From NCBI GenBank assembly GCA_027682205.1, contig JAQDAD010000008.1, positions 1 to 35,419 of the forward strand: 35,419 nucleotides of DNA, read 5' to 3'. The position numbers and the translations under genes are program-made. This DNA is from Streptococcaceae bacterium AF54-32pH5A. GTDB lineage: Bacteria > Bacillota > Bacilli > Lactobacillales > Streptococcaceae. Below the pieces are notes generated by a model. That model ran no database searches and was not told the origin of the DNA. It saw nothing but the letters and a program-made list of their open reading frames with translations. Below are positions 7,073 through 16,000 of this stretch, piece after piece (positions within the stretch are counted from its first letter, which is position 1; the number at the start of each line of letters is the position of its first letter).

Positions 7073-7447
7073 ATGACACAACTATTCGAACGACAATTGG
7101 GAATTAGTCTGACTCGTTATCAAATCTTATGTTTCTTAATCGATCAGTCGCCGTGTAATCAAATAGCGGTTCAGGAGCGTTTGAAGATTGATCAGGCTGC
7201 CTTGACACGGCACTTTAAAATTTTGGAAAAGGAAGGTTTGGTCAAGCGACGTCGAAATCCTGAAAACCAGAGGGAGGTTTTGGTGGAAATGACAGACTTT
7301 GCGAGAGAACAACTAGTAACCAACTCTCCCCAACAACATATAAAGGTAAAGAGTCAGATGGAAAGTGTACTTACAAAAGGAGAGCGAGAAGAGTTCAGTC
7401 GCTTGTTAGAAAAATTGCTATCTGGCTTAGAAGAGATAGAAATTTAA
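7073..7447 (+). CDS. MarR-family transcriptional regulator, N-terminally truncated
   Basis: 124 aa from the first ATG after the nonsense codon. It keeps the winged helix-turn-helix of MarR: the QLGISLTRYQILCFL helix, IAVQERLKIDQAALTRHFKILEKEGLVKRRRNPENQRE (recognition helix and wing with the DxR-like NPENQR turn), and a C-terminal dimer helix. The first helix, which forms much of the dimer interface, is separated off by a TAG at 7067. The ATG at 7073 has no ribosome site, so translation would depend on termination at 7069 and reinitiation 3 nt later. MarR repressors usually control their own operon and a neighbouring gene; here the DUF1304 gene follows after 10 nt. Fold call is secure, function doubtful. 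Confidence 0.75.
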   Translation: MTQLFERQLGISLTRYQILCFLIDQSPCNQIAVQERLKIDQAALTRHFKILEKEGLVKRRRNPENQREVLVEMTDFAREQLVTNSPQQHIKVKSQMESVLTKGEREEFSRLLEKLLSGLEEIEI

Positions 7448-7457
7448 GGAGAAGAAT

Positions 7458-7820
7458 ATGTCTATTTTTACAATTGTTTTAGCAACTATTGTTGCTTTGG
7501 AGCATTTTTACATTTTTTATCTGGAAAGTGTGGCTACGCAATCAGACACTACTAGTCGCGTCTTTAATGTGGATAAGAAAGAACTGGCTCGTCCTTCGGT
7601 GAGTTCACTGTTTAAAAATCAAGGGATTTATAATGCCTTGATAGGTGCCTTTCTCTTGTACGGAATCTATTTCTCACAAAATTTGGAAATTGTTACCATC
7701 TTTGTTTTATTTGTGCTCGGTGCAGCGGTCTACGGTTCTCTAACAGCAGACAAGAAGATTATTCTGAAGCAAGGTGGGCCAGCTATTTTGACTTTGCTGA
7801 GTATTTTGTTTTTGAAATAA
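7458..7820 (+). CDS. DUF1304 family membrane protein
   Basis: A small integral membrane protein of 120 aa with about four hydrophobic helices (near 3-23, 50-68, 72-92 and 100-118). The N-terminal ALEHFYIFYLESVATQS and the following FKNQGIYNALIGAFLLYG are typical of DUF1304. No biochemical function is established; the family is often found next to MarR regulators, as here. RBS AAGGAGAAGAAT is strong, and the gene is 10 nt after the MarR gene, so it shares that promoter. If the regulator is broken, this gene would be expected to be derepressed. Confidence 0.85.
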   Translation: MSIFTIVLATIVALEHFYIFYLESVATQSDTTSRVFNVDKKELARPSVSSLFKNQGIYNALIGAFLLYGIYFSQNLEIVTIFVLFVLGAAVYGSLTADKKIILKQGGPAILTLLSILFLK

Positions 7821-7821
7821 G

Positions 7822-7852
7822 AAACCCAACGTCCTGAAGGACGCTGGGTTTT
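7822..7852. terminator. Shared bidirectional terminator
   Basis: AAACCCA (7822-7828) pairs with TGGGTTT (7845-7851), and CGTCC (7830-7834) with GGACG (7839-7843), with one mismatch between them and loop TGAA. It sits between two convergent genes and can serve both. Confidence 0.85.
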
Positions 7853-7860
7853 GTAGGTTC

Positions 7861-8718
7861 TTATCCATTTCGACGTTTACGGGCTAGTAGGGCTCTGTAA
7901 AAGAAGATGTGATTGTTTTGGATATAGGGAAGGATTGAAAAACTAGCAATTCCAAAAGTAATCCAATTGAGGAAGTACCAAGGAAGTAGTTGTAGGTCAA
8001 GGACAAAGCGCTGGAACTTATATCCTTTCATCAAGAAACGGCTGGTTTTCAGGATTTGACTGGGTTTAGCTTGTCCTAAATCCAGAGTGTCGCAGAGGAG
8101 GAATTCTACCTGCGAGTAGGCGTAATGTTGCGGGATATAGAGGATATTGCCCACAATCATCAAGATGAGGCTCGCGAAAAAGTAGAGCCCAAAGGTCATA
8201 AGGAATTGCTCGGTTTCAACTGATGAGAGGTCCAGTTTGGGAAATTCAGGATGTAGGGCAACGAATCTCTGGGCCAAGAGATTGCTGTAAAAAAGGAAAT
8301 AAATGCCTACTAAGTTTGGGATACTCCATAAAAAGAGGTAGAAACGTTTGAGGAGGAGGGTGAGGAAGGTTTGTGAGAAGCGCTCCTCAGCAAAGAGGGC
8401 CAGGCTAGATTTTACTGAGAGTTCCGTATCAGGGTCCTTGAGGAGTCTGAGTGTCGCAAAGGCAGCACCAGCTAGAAAAATCGTGCTCATAAAAGAAACC
8501 ACTAGCGGGAAGAGATAGGCTTGGAGCACTTGTGCCAGCATGCTGAAAAAGGATTGCTCTAAAATACTTTCTTGGAGACGAGCCAAGGGGTTGAGAAAGC
8601 CTGACAAGATGACCAGCATACTAGGAAGGAGATAGACCAGAAGGAGGCGGGGATTTTCAGCCTGAAATTGCCTAGCCTGCAGACGAATGGTTTTTAAATC
8701 AATTTTTGGGTATTTCAT
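7861..8718 (-). CDS. DUF975 family membrane protein
   Basis: A multi-pass membrane protein of 285 aa. The start is ATG at 8718 (MKYPKIDLKTIRLQ): it lies 6 nt behind an extended -10 box, so the reading frame upstream of it is not transcribed from this promoter. Hydrophobic segments lie near residues 24-42, 60-90, 125-150, 175-205 and 250-270; FVLDLQLLPWYFLNWITFGIA near the C terminus is typical of DUF975 proteins. Function is unknown. It is divergent from tgt and convergent with the DUF1304 gene, so it is a single-gene unit. There is no usable Shine-Dalgarno; the mRNA is probably leaderless. Confidence 0.82.
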   Translation of the reverse strand: MKYPKIDLKTIRLQARQFQAENPRLLLVYLLPSMLVILSGFLNPLARLQESILEQSFFSMLAQVLQAYLFPLVVSFMSTIFLAGAAFATLRLLKDPDTELSVKSSLALFAEERFSQTFLTLLLKRFYLFLWSIPNLVGIYFLFYSNLLAQRFVALHPEFPKLDLSSVETEQFLMTFGLYFFASLILMIVGNILYIPQHYAYSQVEFLLCDTLDLGQAKPSQILKTSRFLMKGYKFQRFVLDLQLLPWYFLNWITFGIASFSILPYIQNNHIFFYRALLARKRRNG

Positions 8719-8724
8719 TCTTTC

Positions 8725-8735
8725 ATTATACCATA
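8725..8735 (-). promoter_or_regulatory. Extended -10 of the DUF975 gene, 6 nt from ATG
   Basis: On the minus strand TATGG-TATAAT (TATAAT 8730-8725) matches the pneumococcal TnTGn-TATAAT form. The next six bases are GAAAGA, then ATG at 8718. Transcription starting 7 nt after the -10 would begin on the A of the start codon. The -35 (GCTGGA) is weak. Confidence 0.7.
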
Positions 8736-8739
8736 GTTC

Positions 8740-8768
8740 GTGACAGTTCCAGCTTTTTTTGATAAAAT
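8740..8768 (+). promoter_or_regulatory. Promoter of tgt
   Basis: GTGACA (8740-8745), a 17-nt spacer and TAAAAT (8763-8768) with TGA before it. Its -35 lies only 10 bp from the opposing -10 of the DUF975 gene, so the two promoters are back to back and may interfere. The leader has a small hairpin CTGGG (8801-8805) with CCCAG (8815-8819). Confidence 0.7.
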
Positions 8769-8831
8769 CATACAGTATGCCTTTGGGCGCAAAGTATGAA
8801 CTGGGACTGTTTTTCCCAGCTTCGGAGGTAG

Positions 8832-9977
<1,146 letters not shown>

Positions 9978-9996
9978 AACGGAATTGATATAAGCT

Positions 9997-10027
9997 AAAA
10001 ATCCTACGTTTTCTCGTAGGATTTTTC
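9997..10027 (+). terminator. Terminator after tgt
   Basis: A perfect 12-bp stem, AAAAATCCTACG (9997-10008) with CGTAGGATTTTT (10015-10026), and a U-rich tail. The A-rich 5' arm would let it work on the minus strand as well. Confidence 0.92.
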
Positions 10028-10036
10028 TTCTTTTTT

Positions 10037-10045
10037 TGATAGAAT
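10037..10045 (+). promoter_or_regulatory. Extended -10 promoter of the acyltransferase gene
   Basis: TGA-TAGAAT (TAGAAT at 10040-10045), about 33 nt before the start codon. The -35 region is T-rich without a clear hexamer. Confidence 0.5.
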
Positions 10046-10077
10046 AAAGTGTATAACGAAAGGGAGAATAAACTCGT

Positions 10078-11895
10078 ATGCGCATTAAATGGTTTTCCTT
10101 GATTAGGATTACAGGTTTACTACTGGTGCTTTTGTACCATTTCTTTCAGACCATCTTTCCTGGAGGATTCTTTGGGGTAGATGTCTTTTTCACTTTTTCA
10201 GGATTTTTGATTACCTCTCTCCTCTTGGAAGAGTTTGGAAAGAAAAGCCAGATTGATTTGCTGGGCTTTTTTAAGAGACGGTTTTATCGTATCGTGCCAC
10301 CTGTGGTTTTGATGGTTTTGGTGACCATGCCCTTTACCCTCCTAGTTCGTCAAGACTATGTTGCAGGTATTGGCGGTCAGATTGCTGGAGTTTTCGGTTT
10401 CATGACCAACTTCTATGAGATGTTAACGGGGGGCAGTTATGAATCCCAGTTCATTCCGCATCTCTTTGTTCACAACTGGAGTTTGGCTGTTGAGGTTCAC
10501 TACTATATTCTTTGGGGCTTAGCGGTTTGGTTCTTATCGAAACGTTCGAAATCTGGTAGCCAATTGAGAGGGATGGTCTTTCTCCTTTCTGCGGGAGCTT
10601 TCATCATTAGCTTTTTCTCCATGTTTATTGGCAGTCTAATGGCTAGTTCCTATTCATCTGTCTACTTTTCAAGTTTAACCCATGTCTATCCCTTCTTTTT
10701 AGGAAGCATTTTAGCAACGGTTGTGGGTGTTCGTCAGACGAGCGATTTAGTAAAGCAGTTTGATCGAACCTGGGATCTTCGTCAGAATCTACTGGTGTTG
10801 GCTGCAGGTCTCTTGGTATTGTTTCTTCTGACTTTCTTTGTCAAGTTTACCTATCTGTTCGCTTACTTGTTTGGTTTCTTGCTTGCTAGCTTAGCAGCCG
10901 TTGTCATGATTTTTGCCGCGCGTGTCTTGCATGAGAAGACTCCAGAGATACAAGAACCTAGAATAATCACCTTTCTAGCGGATACCAGCTATGCGGTTTA
11001 TCTTTTCCACTGGCCTTTTTATATTATCTTTTCTCAGTTGATGAGCAATCTGCCCGCTGTTATTTTAACCGTTATCTTTTCCTATTTCTTCGCTATCCTA
11101 TCCTTCTATATTATTGAGCCATTGATTGCTGGTAAGACCAATCCTTTAATACGGAAGCTTAGTCGATTACCTCATATTAAACCAATTAGTGCTAGTGGCG
11201 TTGGTATTCTTACCTTGCTTACCTTGATTATCATAACTGTGGCTCCCCAAGTTGGAGCTTTTGAGACAGACTTGATGGTCAATGGTTTCAAACAAGCCCA
11301 GACCAATATAGGACAAACAAAGACTCTTGCTGAGCAAGCAGAGGCTAGCCGACTTGGAATTTCTGAGGGAACGAGTCTGATCGGAGATTCGGTAGCCTTG
11401 CGTGCTAATACAGCCTTACAAGAGGCCCTTCCTGAAGCGAATATCAATGCCCAAGTTAGTCGGACAACCAAGCAAGCCAATGACATCATGCTCAATAACA
11501 GCCAGAACAAGGTACTCCTAAAAACAGTTGTCATTGCAACGGGTGTAAACGGACCGGAAAATTATAAAGATGACTTAGATACGATAGTTAAAAACCTCCC
11601 CAAAGGCCACCATCTGATTCTTGTAACTCCTTATGAAGGTGACAAGAGCAAGGAAACATACAAATCAGTTGAACAGTATGCGGCTTATGCGCGGGAATTA
11701 GCAGAAAAGACTCCTTATGTGAGCATTGCTGACTGGAATAAGGTCGCTAAGGAGCACCCTGAAATCTGGGCTGGAACAGATCAAGTTCACTTTGGGAATG
11801 ACAGTAGCAAGCTCGAAGAAGGTGCTAAGCTATACGCAGAGACGATTGCAGCTGCTGTTAAGGCCGCCCAAGAACTACCTGTGAAATCAAAATAA
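10078..11895 (+). CDS. OatA-like membrane acyltransferase (AT3 + SGNH)
   Basis: 605 aa in two parts. Residues 1 to about 400 form an acyltransferase-3 membrane domain with 10-11 helices; the N-terminal LLYHFFQTIFPGGFFGVDVFFTFSGFL carries the conserved His and the GVDVFFxxSGF motif, and HNWSLAVEVHYY and YLFHWPFYI follow. Residues about 425-600 form an extracellular SGNH esterase/transferase domain with GDSVALR (S438) and the D-x-x-H pair D568/H571 in GTDQVHF. This is the layout of OatA/Adr, which O-acetylates muramic acid and gives lysozyme resistance. Mitis streptococci can carry more than one such protein, so the acceptor here (peptidoglycan or another surface glycan) is not fixed. RBS AAGGGAG. 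Confidence 0.85.
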   Translation: MRIKWFSLIRITGLLLVLLYHFFQTIFPGGFFGVDVFFTFSGFLITSLLLEEFGKKSQIDLLGFFKRRFYRIVPPVVLMVLVTMPFTLLVRQDYVAGIGGQIAGVFGFMTNFYEMLTGGSYESQFIPHLFVHNWSLAVEVHYYILWGLAVWFLSKRSKSGSQLRGMVFLLSAGAFIISFFSMFIGSLMASSYSSVYFSSLTHVYPFFLGSILATVVGVRQTSDLVKQFDRTWDLRQNLLVLAAGLLVLFLLTFFVKFTYLFAYLFGFLLASLAAVVMIFAARVLHEKTPEIQEPRIITFLADTSYAVYLFHWPFYIIFSQLMSNLPAVILTVIFSYFFAILSFYIIEPLIAGKTNPLIRKLSRLPHIKPISASGVGILTLLTLIIITVAPQVGAFETDLMVNGFKQAQTNIGQTKTLAEQAEASRLGISEGTSLIGDSVALRANTALQEALPEANINAQVSRTTKQANDIMLNNSQNKVLLKTVVIATGVNGPENYKDDLDTIVKNLPKGHHLILVTPYEGDKSKETYKSVEQYAAYARELAEKTPYVSIADWNKVAKEHPEIWAGTDQVHFGNDSSKLEEGAKLYAETIAAAVKAAQELPVKSK

Positions 11896-11899
11896 GATC

Positions 11900-11928
11900 A
11901 AAGAGTTGGAGAAATCCAGCTCTTTTAA
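11900..11928 (+). terminator. Terminator after the acyltransferase gene
   Basis: AAAGAGTTGGA (11900-11910) pairs with TCCAGCTCTTT (11915-11925) around GAAA, with one G-T pair, but the T-tract is short (TTTT). Confidence 0.75.
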
Positions 11929-11944
11929 AATATCTCCAGAAAAC

Positions 11945-11957
11945 AGGTCTATACCAT
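11945..11957. promoter_or_regulatory. NagR-type operator before nagA
   Basis: AGGTCTATACCAT contains GGTCTATACC (11946-11955), which fits the GntR/HutC-family NagR (YvoA/DasR-like) site of the TGGTCTATACCA type. It abuts the -35 of nagA. In Firmicutes NagR represses GlcNAc-use genes and is released by amino-sugar phosphates. The regulator gene is not in this window. Confidence 0.7.
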
Positions 11958-11985
11958 TTACAAATGAAAAAGAAAGGTTTATAAT
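11957..11985 (+). promoter_or_regulatory. Promoter of nagA
   Basis: TTTACA (11957-11962), a 17-nt spacer and TATAAT (11980-11985). The operator overlaps the upstream edge of the -35. Confidence 0.8.
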
Positions 11986-12035
11986 GTAATTGACATAATA
12001 AATTCTAGAATCAATCTATCAAGGAGGTTATCATT

Positions 12036-13187
12036 ATGCCTAATTATATTAAAGCGGATCAGTTTTTCTACCCACACGGAGTTCGTCGTGGCGGTTACTT
12101 GGAACTTGTGGATGGTAAGTTTGGAAAGCATGTAGAACAAATTCCTGAAGGGGCTGAGGTGATTGACTATACAGGCTATAGCATTGCACCAGGACTTGTG
12201 GATACCCACATTCATGGATTTGGCGGTGTGGATGTCATGGACAATAACATCGAAGGAACCCTTCATACTATGAGTGAAGGATTGCTTAGCATGGGGGTAA
12301 CGAGCTTCTTACCAACCACTTTGACTTCATCTTATGAGCAATTGCTCGCAGTAACAGAAAATATTGGTGCTCGTTATCAGGAAGCAAGTGGAGCCAAGAT
12401 TCGTGGAATCTATTTTGAAGGGCCATATTTCACAGAGAAATATAAGGGGGCTCAAAACCCTGCCTACATGAAGGATCCTCGTATGGATGAGTTTCGTGCT
12501 TGGCAAAAAGCAGCAAATGGCTTGCTTAATAAAATTGCCCTTGCGCCAGAACGCGAAGGTGTAGAAGACTTTGTTCGCACGGTTACGTGCGAAGGCGTGA
12601 CGGTTGCTCTTGGACATTCAAATGCAACATTTGACGAAGCTAAAAAAGCAGTAGATGCTGGAGCGAGTGTTTGGGTACATGCCTACAATGGGATGCGTGG
12701 GTTGACTCACCGTGAACTGGGTATGGTGGGAGCGATGTATGAGTTACCACATACTTACGCTGAATTGATTTGTGACGGTCACCACGTGGATCCAAAGGCC
12801 TGTGACATTCTTATCAAACAAAAAGGGACAGAAAACATTGCTCTTATCACAGACTGTATGACAGCTGGTGGATTGGAAGATGGAGACTACATGTTGGGAG
12901 AATTCCCAGTAGTGGTTGCCAATGGAACGGCTCGCCTCAAATCTACAGGTAACTTAGCGGGTTCTATCCTCAAACTCAAAGACGGTTTGAAGAATGTGGT
13001 TGAATGGGGAATTGTGAATCCGCATGAAGCTGTCATGATGGCCAGCCTCAATCCAGCAAAATCTGTTCACATTGATGATGTTTGTGGTCAAATCCGTGAA
13101 GGCTACGACGCGGACTTTATCGTACTAGATAAAGATTTGGAATTGGTCGCAACCTACCTAGATGGTGTGAAACGTTATCAAGCCTAA
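12036..13187 (+). CDS. nagA: N-acetylglucosamine-6-phosphate deacetylase
   Basis: A cytosolic amidohydrolase of 383 aa that removes acetate from GlcNAc-6-phosphate, giving glucosamine-6-phosphate for glycolysis or wall synthesis. The metal-binding HIH is at 58-60 in GLVDTHIHGFGGVD; GIYFEGPYF carries the metal-binding Glu (about 127); ALGHSNATFDEA and VHAYNGMRGLTHRE provide the further His residues; and LITDCMTAGG carries the catalytic Asp. Full family length. GGAGG 8 nt before the ATG. It stands alone with its own promoter; nagB is elsewhere. Confidence 0.97.
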   Translation: MPNYIKADQFFYPHGVRRGGYLELVDGKFGKHVEQIPEGAEVIDYTGYSIAPGLVDTHIHGFGGVDVMDNNIEGTLHTMSEGLLSMGVTSFLPTTLTSSYEQLLAVTENIGARYQEASGAKIRGIYFEGPYFTEKYKGAQNPAYMKDPRMDEFRAWQKAANGLLNKIALAPEREGVEDFVRTVTCEGVTVALGHSNATFDEAKKAVDAGASVWVHAYNGMRGLTHRELGMVGAMYELPHTYAELICDGHHVDPKACDILIKQKGTENIALITDCMTAGGLEDGDYMLGEFPVVVANGTARLKSTGNLAGSILKLKDGLKNVVEWGIVNPHEAVMMASLNPAKSVHIDDVCGQIREGYDADFIVLDKDLELVATYLDGVKRYQA

Positions 13188-13194
13188 GAAGATA

Positions 13195-13228
13195 AAAAAT
13201 AGGGGTCAATAAGGGACTCCTATTTTTA
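13195..13228 (+). terminator. Terminator after nagA
   Basis: AAAAATAGGGGTC (13195-13207) pairs with GACTCCTATTTTT (13215-13227) with one G-T pair. Strong and A/T-flanked, so probably active in both directions. Confidence 0.9.
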
Positions 13229-13310
13229 TTATCAGATGAAAATAATAGGATTAAAGAAATTTCTAATGTGGGAAACAAGCAAAATCCTTTCATTGTTCTA
13301 GAAAATTCGT

Positions 13311-13316
13311 TATAAT
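13311..13316 (+). promoter_or_regulatory. -10 box of the DUF1033 gene
   Basis: TATAAT at 13311-13316, 25 nt before the ATG, with AAAGGAAG between. The -35 region is weak. Confidence 0.6.
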
Positions 13317-13341
13317 ATACGGTACAAAGGAAGTAGTGAAA

Positions 13342-13707
13342 ATGTATCGTGTTATAGAAATGTATGGGGACTATGAACCTTGGTGGTTCATAGAAGGCTG
13401 GGAAGAAGATGTCATCATGAGTCAATCTTTTGACAAGTACTATGATGCCCTAAAATATTATAAATTATGCTGGTTTGAGCTGGAAAAGAAGAATCCTCTT
13501 TATAAGAGTCGGAGTGATTTGATGACTATTTTTTGGGATCCTGCAGACCAGCGTTGGTGTGACGAGTGTGATGAGTATTTGCAGCAGTACCATTCTTTGG
13601 CACTTTTACAGGATGGGCAAGTCATCCCCGATGAAAAGTTGCGTCCAGGCTATGAAAAACAAATAGGTCAAGAAAAACACCGTTCTTGCCGCATGAAATG
13701 GAGATGA
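13342..13707 (+). CDS. DUF1033 family protein
   Basis: 121 aa, soluble, acidic and rich in Trp and Tyr: MYRVIEMYGDYEPWWFIEGWEED at the N terminus, then a helical middle, and FWDPADQRWCDECDEYLQQYHSLALLQD. These features match DUF1033, a streptococcal/lactococcal family without known function that commonly sits just before the comG operon. The ATG at 13342 is preferred to the GTG at 13336 because AAAGGAAG (13326-13333) is 8 nt before it. A terminator separates it from comGA, so it is probably not part of the competence transcript. Confidence 0.8.
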   Translation: MYRVIEMYGDYEPWWFIEGWEEDVIMSQSFDKYYDALKYYKLCWFELEKKNPLYKSRSDLMTIFWDPADQRWCDECDEYLQQYHSLALLQDGQVIPDEKLRPGYEKQIGQEKHRSCRMKWR

Positions 13708-13735
13708 AAAAGTAACTTTTTAAGTTGCTTTTTTT
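13707..13735 (+). terminator. Terminator before the comG operon
   Basis: AAAAAGTAAC (13707-13716) pairs with GTTGCTTTTT (13724-13733) with one G-T pair, then more T. It insulates comGA from the DUF1033 gene. Confidence 0.85.
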
Positions 13736-13742
13736 ATTTTTT

Positions 13743-13750
13743 TGCGAATA
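13743..13750 (+). promoter_or_regulatory. Combox (SigX/ComX promoter) of comG
   Basis: TGCGAATA fits the streptococcal late-competence box TnCGAATA that SigX (ComX) RNA polymerase reads; the sequence before it is T-rich as usual. It lies 19 nt before comGA and replaces a normal sigma-A promoter, which is absent. The comX gene itself begins at 35357. Confidence 0.9.
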
Positions 13751-13769
13751 GTTAGATAAGGAGGGCGGT

Positions 13770-14711
13770 ATGGTACAAGAAATTGCACAGAAAATTATTA
13801 CTACTGCGAAGGCAAGCGGGGCTCAGGATATCTATTTCATTCCCAAGGAAAAGTCCTACGAGCTTCACATGCGAGTTGGAGACGAGAGGCATCTAGTTGA
13901 CTCCTATGAGTTTGATGTTTTAGCTGCAGTGATTAGTCATTTCAAGTTTGTGGCTGGGATGAATGTAGGAGAAAAGCGTCGCAGTCAGCTGGGTTCTTGT
14001 GATTATCAGTATGACGAAAAGGTTTCTTCACTGCGTTTGTCCACCGTGGGCGATTATCGGGGACATGAGAGCTTGGTCATTCGTTTGTTACACGATGAGG
14101 AACAGGACCTGCATTTCTGGTTTCAGGATCTAGCAGAATTAGGGGAACAATACAGGCAAAGGGGCCTCTACCTTTTTGCAGGTCCAGTCGGCAGTGGCAA
14201 GACGACCTTGATGCACGAATTATCCAAGTCTCTCTTTAAGGGACAGCAGGTTATGTCTATCGAAGACCCTGTCGAAATTAAGCAAGAAGACATGCTCCAG
14301 TTGCAGTTGAATGAGTCGATTGGGTTGACCTATGAAAATCTGATCAAACTGTCTCTACGACATCGACCGGATCTCTTGATTATAGGTGAAATTCGGGATA
14401 GCGAGACGGCGCGTGCAGTGGTTAGAGCCAGTCTGACAGGCGCGACAGTCTTTTCAACCATTCATGCCAAGAGTGTCCGAGGAGTTTATGAACGTATTCT
14501 GGAGTTGGGTGTGACGGAGGAGGAACTAGCAGTTGTCCTACAAGGCGTCTGCTACCAGAGATTAATCGGGGGAGGAGGAATCGTTGACTTTGCAAACAAA
14601 GACTATCAAGACCACCAGCCAACTGGCTGGAATGAGCAGATTGACAAGCTTCTTAAAGATGGACATATCACAAGTCTTCAGGCTGAAACGGAAAAAATTA
14701 GCTACAGCTAA
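13770..14711 (+). CDS. comGA: ComGA, competence pilus assembly ATPase
   Basis: A cytosolic secretion ATPase of 313 aa (PilB/GspE family) that drives assembly of the DNA-uptake pilus. Walker A is GPVGSGKTT at 138-146, the Asp box is MSIEDPVEIKQ at about 162-172, Walker B is LLIIGEIRD at 202-210, and the His box is TGATVFSTIHAKS. Like other ComGA proteins it lacks the long N-terminal domain of PilB and a zinc tetracysteine. RBS AAGGAGGGCGG. First gene of the operon; comGB overlaps its end by 53 nt. Confidence 0.97.
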   Translation: MVQEIAQKIITTAKASGAQDIYFIPKEKSYELHMRVGDERHLVDSYEFDVLAAVISHFKFVAGMNVGEKRRSQLGSCDYQYDEKVSSLRLSTVGDYRGHESLVIRLLHDEEQDLHFWFQDLAELGEQYRQRGLYLFAGPVGSGKTTLMHELSKSLFKGQQVMSIEDPVEIKQEDMLQLQLNESIGLTYENLIKLSLRHRPDLLIIGEIRDSETARAVVRASLTGATVFSTIHAKSVRGVYERILELGVTEEELAVVLQGVCYQRLIGGGGIVDFANKDYQDHQPTGWNEQIDKLLKDGHITSLQAETEKISYS

Positions 14712-15675
14712 GCAGAAGAAAATCATCACTCTGTTTAATAACCTCTTCTCCAGTGGCTTTCACTTGGTGGAAATTATTTCTTTCTTGGGTAGAAGTGCCT
14801 TGCTGGAAAAGGACTATGTGACCCAGATGCACCAAGGCTTGTCTCAGGGGAAATCTTTCTCAGAAATGATGGACAGTTTGGGTTTTTCAAGTGCCATTGT
14901 GACCCAACTATCCTTAGCTGAAGTTCACGGCAATCTTCACCTGAGTTTGGGAAAGATAGAAGAATATCTGGACAACCTGGCCAAGGTCAAGAAAAAATTA
15001 ATCGAAGTGGCGACTTATCCCCTGATTTTGCTGGGATTTCTCCTGCTAATCATGCTGGGGTTGAGAAACTATCTACTCCCCCAACTGGATAGTAGCAATA
15101 TTGCAACTCAAATCATTGGTAATCTGCCACAAATTTTTCTGGGACTAGTGTTGGTTTGCTCTCTATCTTTACTTTTAGCTCTCACTTTTTACAAAAGAAG
15201 TTCCAAGATGCGGGTCTTCTCGATGTTGGCACGGATTCCCTTTCTAGGAATCTTTGTCCAGACCTATCTGACGGCCTATTACGCGCGTGAATGGGGTAAT
15301 ATGATTTCACAGGGAATGGAGCTGACGCAGATTTTTCAAATCATGCAGGAACAAGGTTCTCAGCTCTTTAAAGAAATCGGTCAAGATCTGGCTCAAGCCC
15401 TGCAAAATGGCCGTGAATTTTCTCAAACCATAGCGATCTATCCCTTCTTTAAAAAGGAGTTGAGTCTCATCATCGAGTATGGGGAAGTCAAGTCCAAGTT
15501 GGGGAGTGAGTTGGAAATCTATGCTGAAAAAACTTGGGAAGCCTTTTTTACCCGAGTCAACCGCACCATGAATCTGGTGCAGCCACTGGTTTTTATCTTT
15601 GTGGCCCTGATTATCGTTTTACTTTATGCGGCAATGCTCATGCCCATGTATCAAAATATGGAGGTAAATTTTTAA
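14659..15675 (+). CDS. comGB: ComGB, competence pilus platform protein
   Basis: A polytopic membrane protein of 338 aa of the GspF/PilC family, the inner-membrane platform of the competence pilus. Two GspF repeats are seen, LFNNLFSSGFHLVEIISFL (about 22-40) and WGNMISQGMELTQIF (about 213-227), each followed by hydrophobic helices, and a C-terminal helix VFIFVALIIVLLYAAML. The start MDISQVFRLKRKK is chosen because it matches the family; the frame stays open further up inside comGA. Overlap with comGA is 53 nt, so translation is likely coupled. Confidence 0.95.
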   Translation: MDISQVFRLKRKKLATAKQKKIITLFNNLFSSGFHLVEIISFLGRSALLEKDYVTQMHQGLSQGKSFSEMMDSLGFSSAIVTQLSLAEVHGNLHLSLGKIEEYLDNLAKVKKKLIEVATYPLILLGFLLLIMLGLRNYLLPQLDSSNIATQIIGNLPQIFLGLVLVCSLSLLLALTFYKRSSKMRVFSMLARIPFLGIFVQTYLTAYYAREWGNMISQGMELTQIFQIMQEQGSQLFKEIGQDLAQALQNGREFSQTIAIYPFFKKELSLIIEYGEVKSKLGSELEIYAEKTWEAFFTRVNRTMNLVQPLVFIFVALIIVLLYAAMLMPMYQNMEVNF

Positions 15676-15676
15676 A

Positions 15677-16000
15677 ATGAAAAAATTTATGACAAATTTG
15701 AAAAAAGCCAAGGCGAAAGCCTTTACTCTCGTGGAAATGTTGGTGGTTCTTTTAATCATCAGCGTACTTCTCTTGCTCTTTGTGCCCAATTTGACCAAGC
15801 AAAAGGATGCCGTAGATGACAAAGGAAAAGCTGCTGTTGTCAAGGTCGTGGAAAGCCAGGCAGAACTCTATAGTCTGGACAAGAATGAAGATGCTAGCTT
15901 AAGTAAATTACAGGCGGACGGACGTATCACAGCAGAGCAAGTCAAAGCTTATAAAGACTACCATGCGAAACAAAAAACAAGTCAAACCGTTGCAGATTAA
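15677..16000 (+). CDS. comGC: ComGC, major competence pilin
   Basis: 107 aa. A class III signal with processing site KAKA|FTLVEMLVVL (Glu at +5) is followed by the hydrophobic assembly helix and a short soluble domain of about 70 residues. ComGC is the main subunit of the transformation pilus, cut by the prepilin peptidase PilD/ComC (not in this window). The ATG is 1 nt after the comGB stop, with GGAGG at 15660-15664. Confidence 0.97.
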   Translation: MKKFMTNLKKAKAKAFTLVEMLVVLLIISVLLLLFVPNLTKQKDAVDDKGKAAVVKVVESQAELYSLDKNEDASLSKLQADGRITAEQVKAYKDYHAKQKTSQTVAD

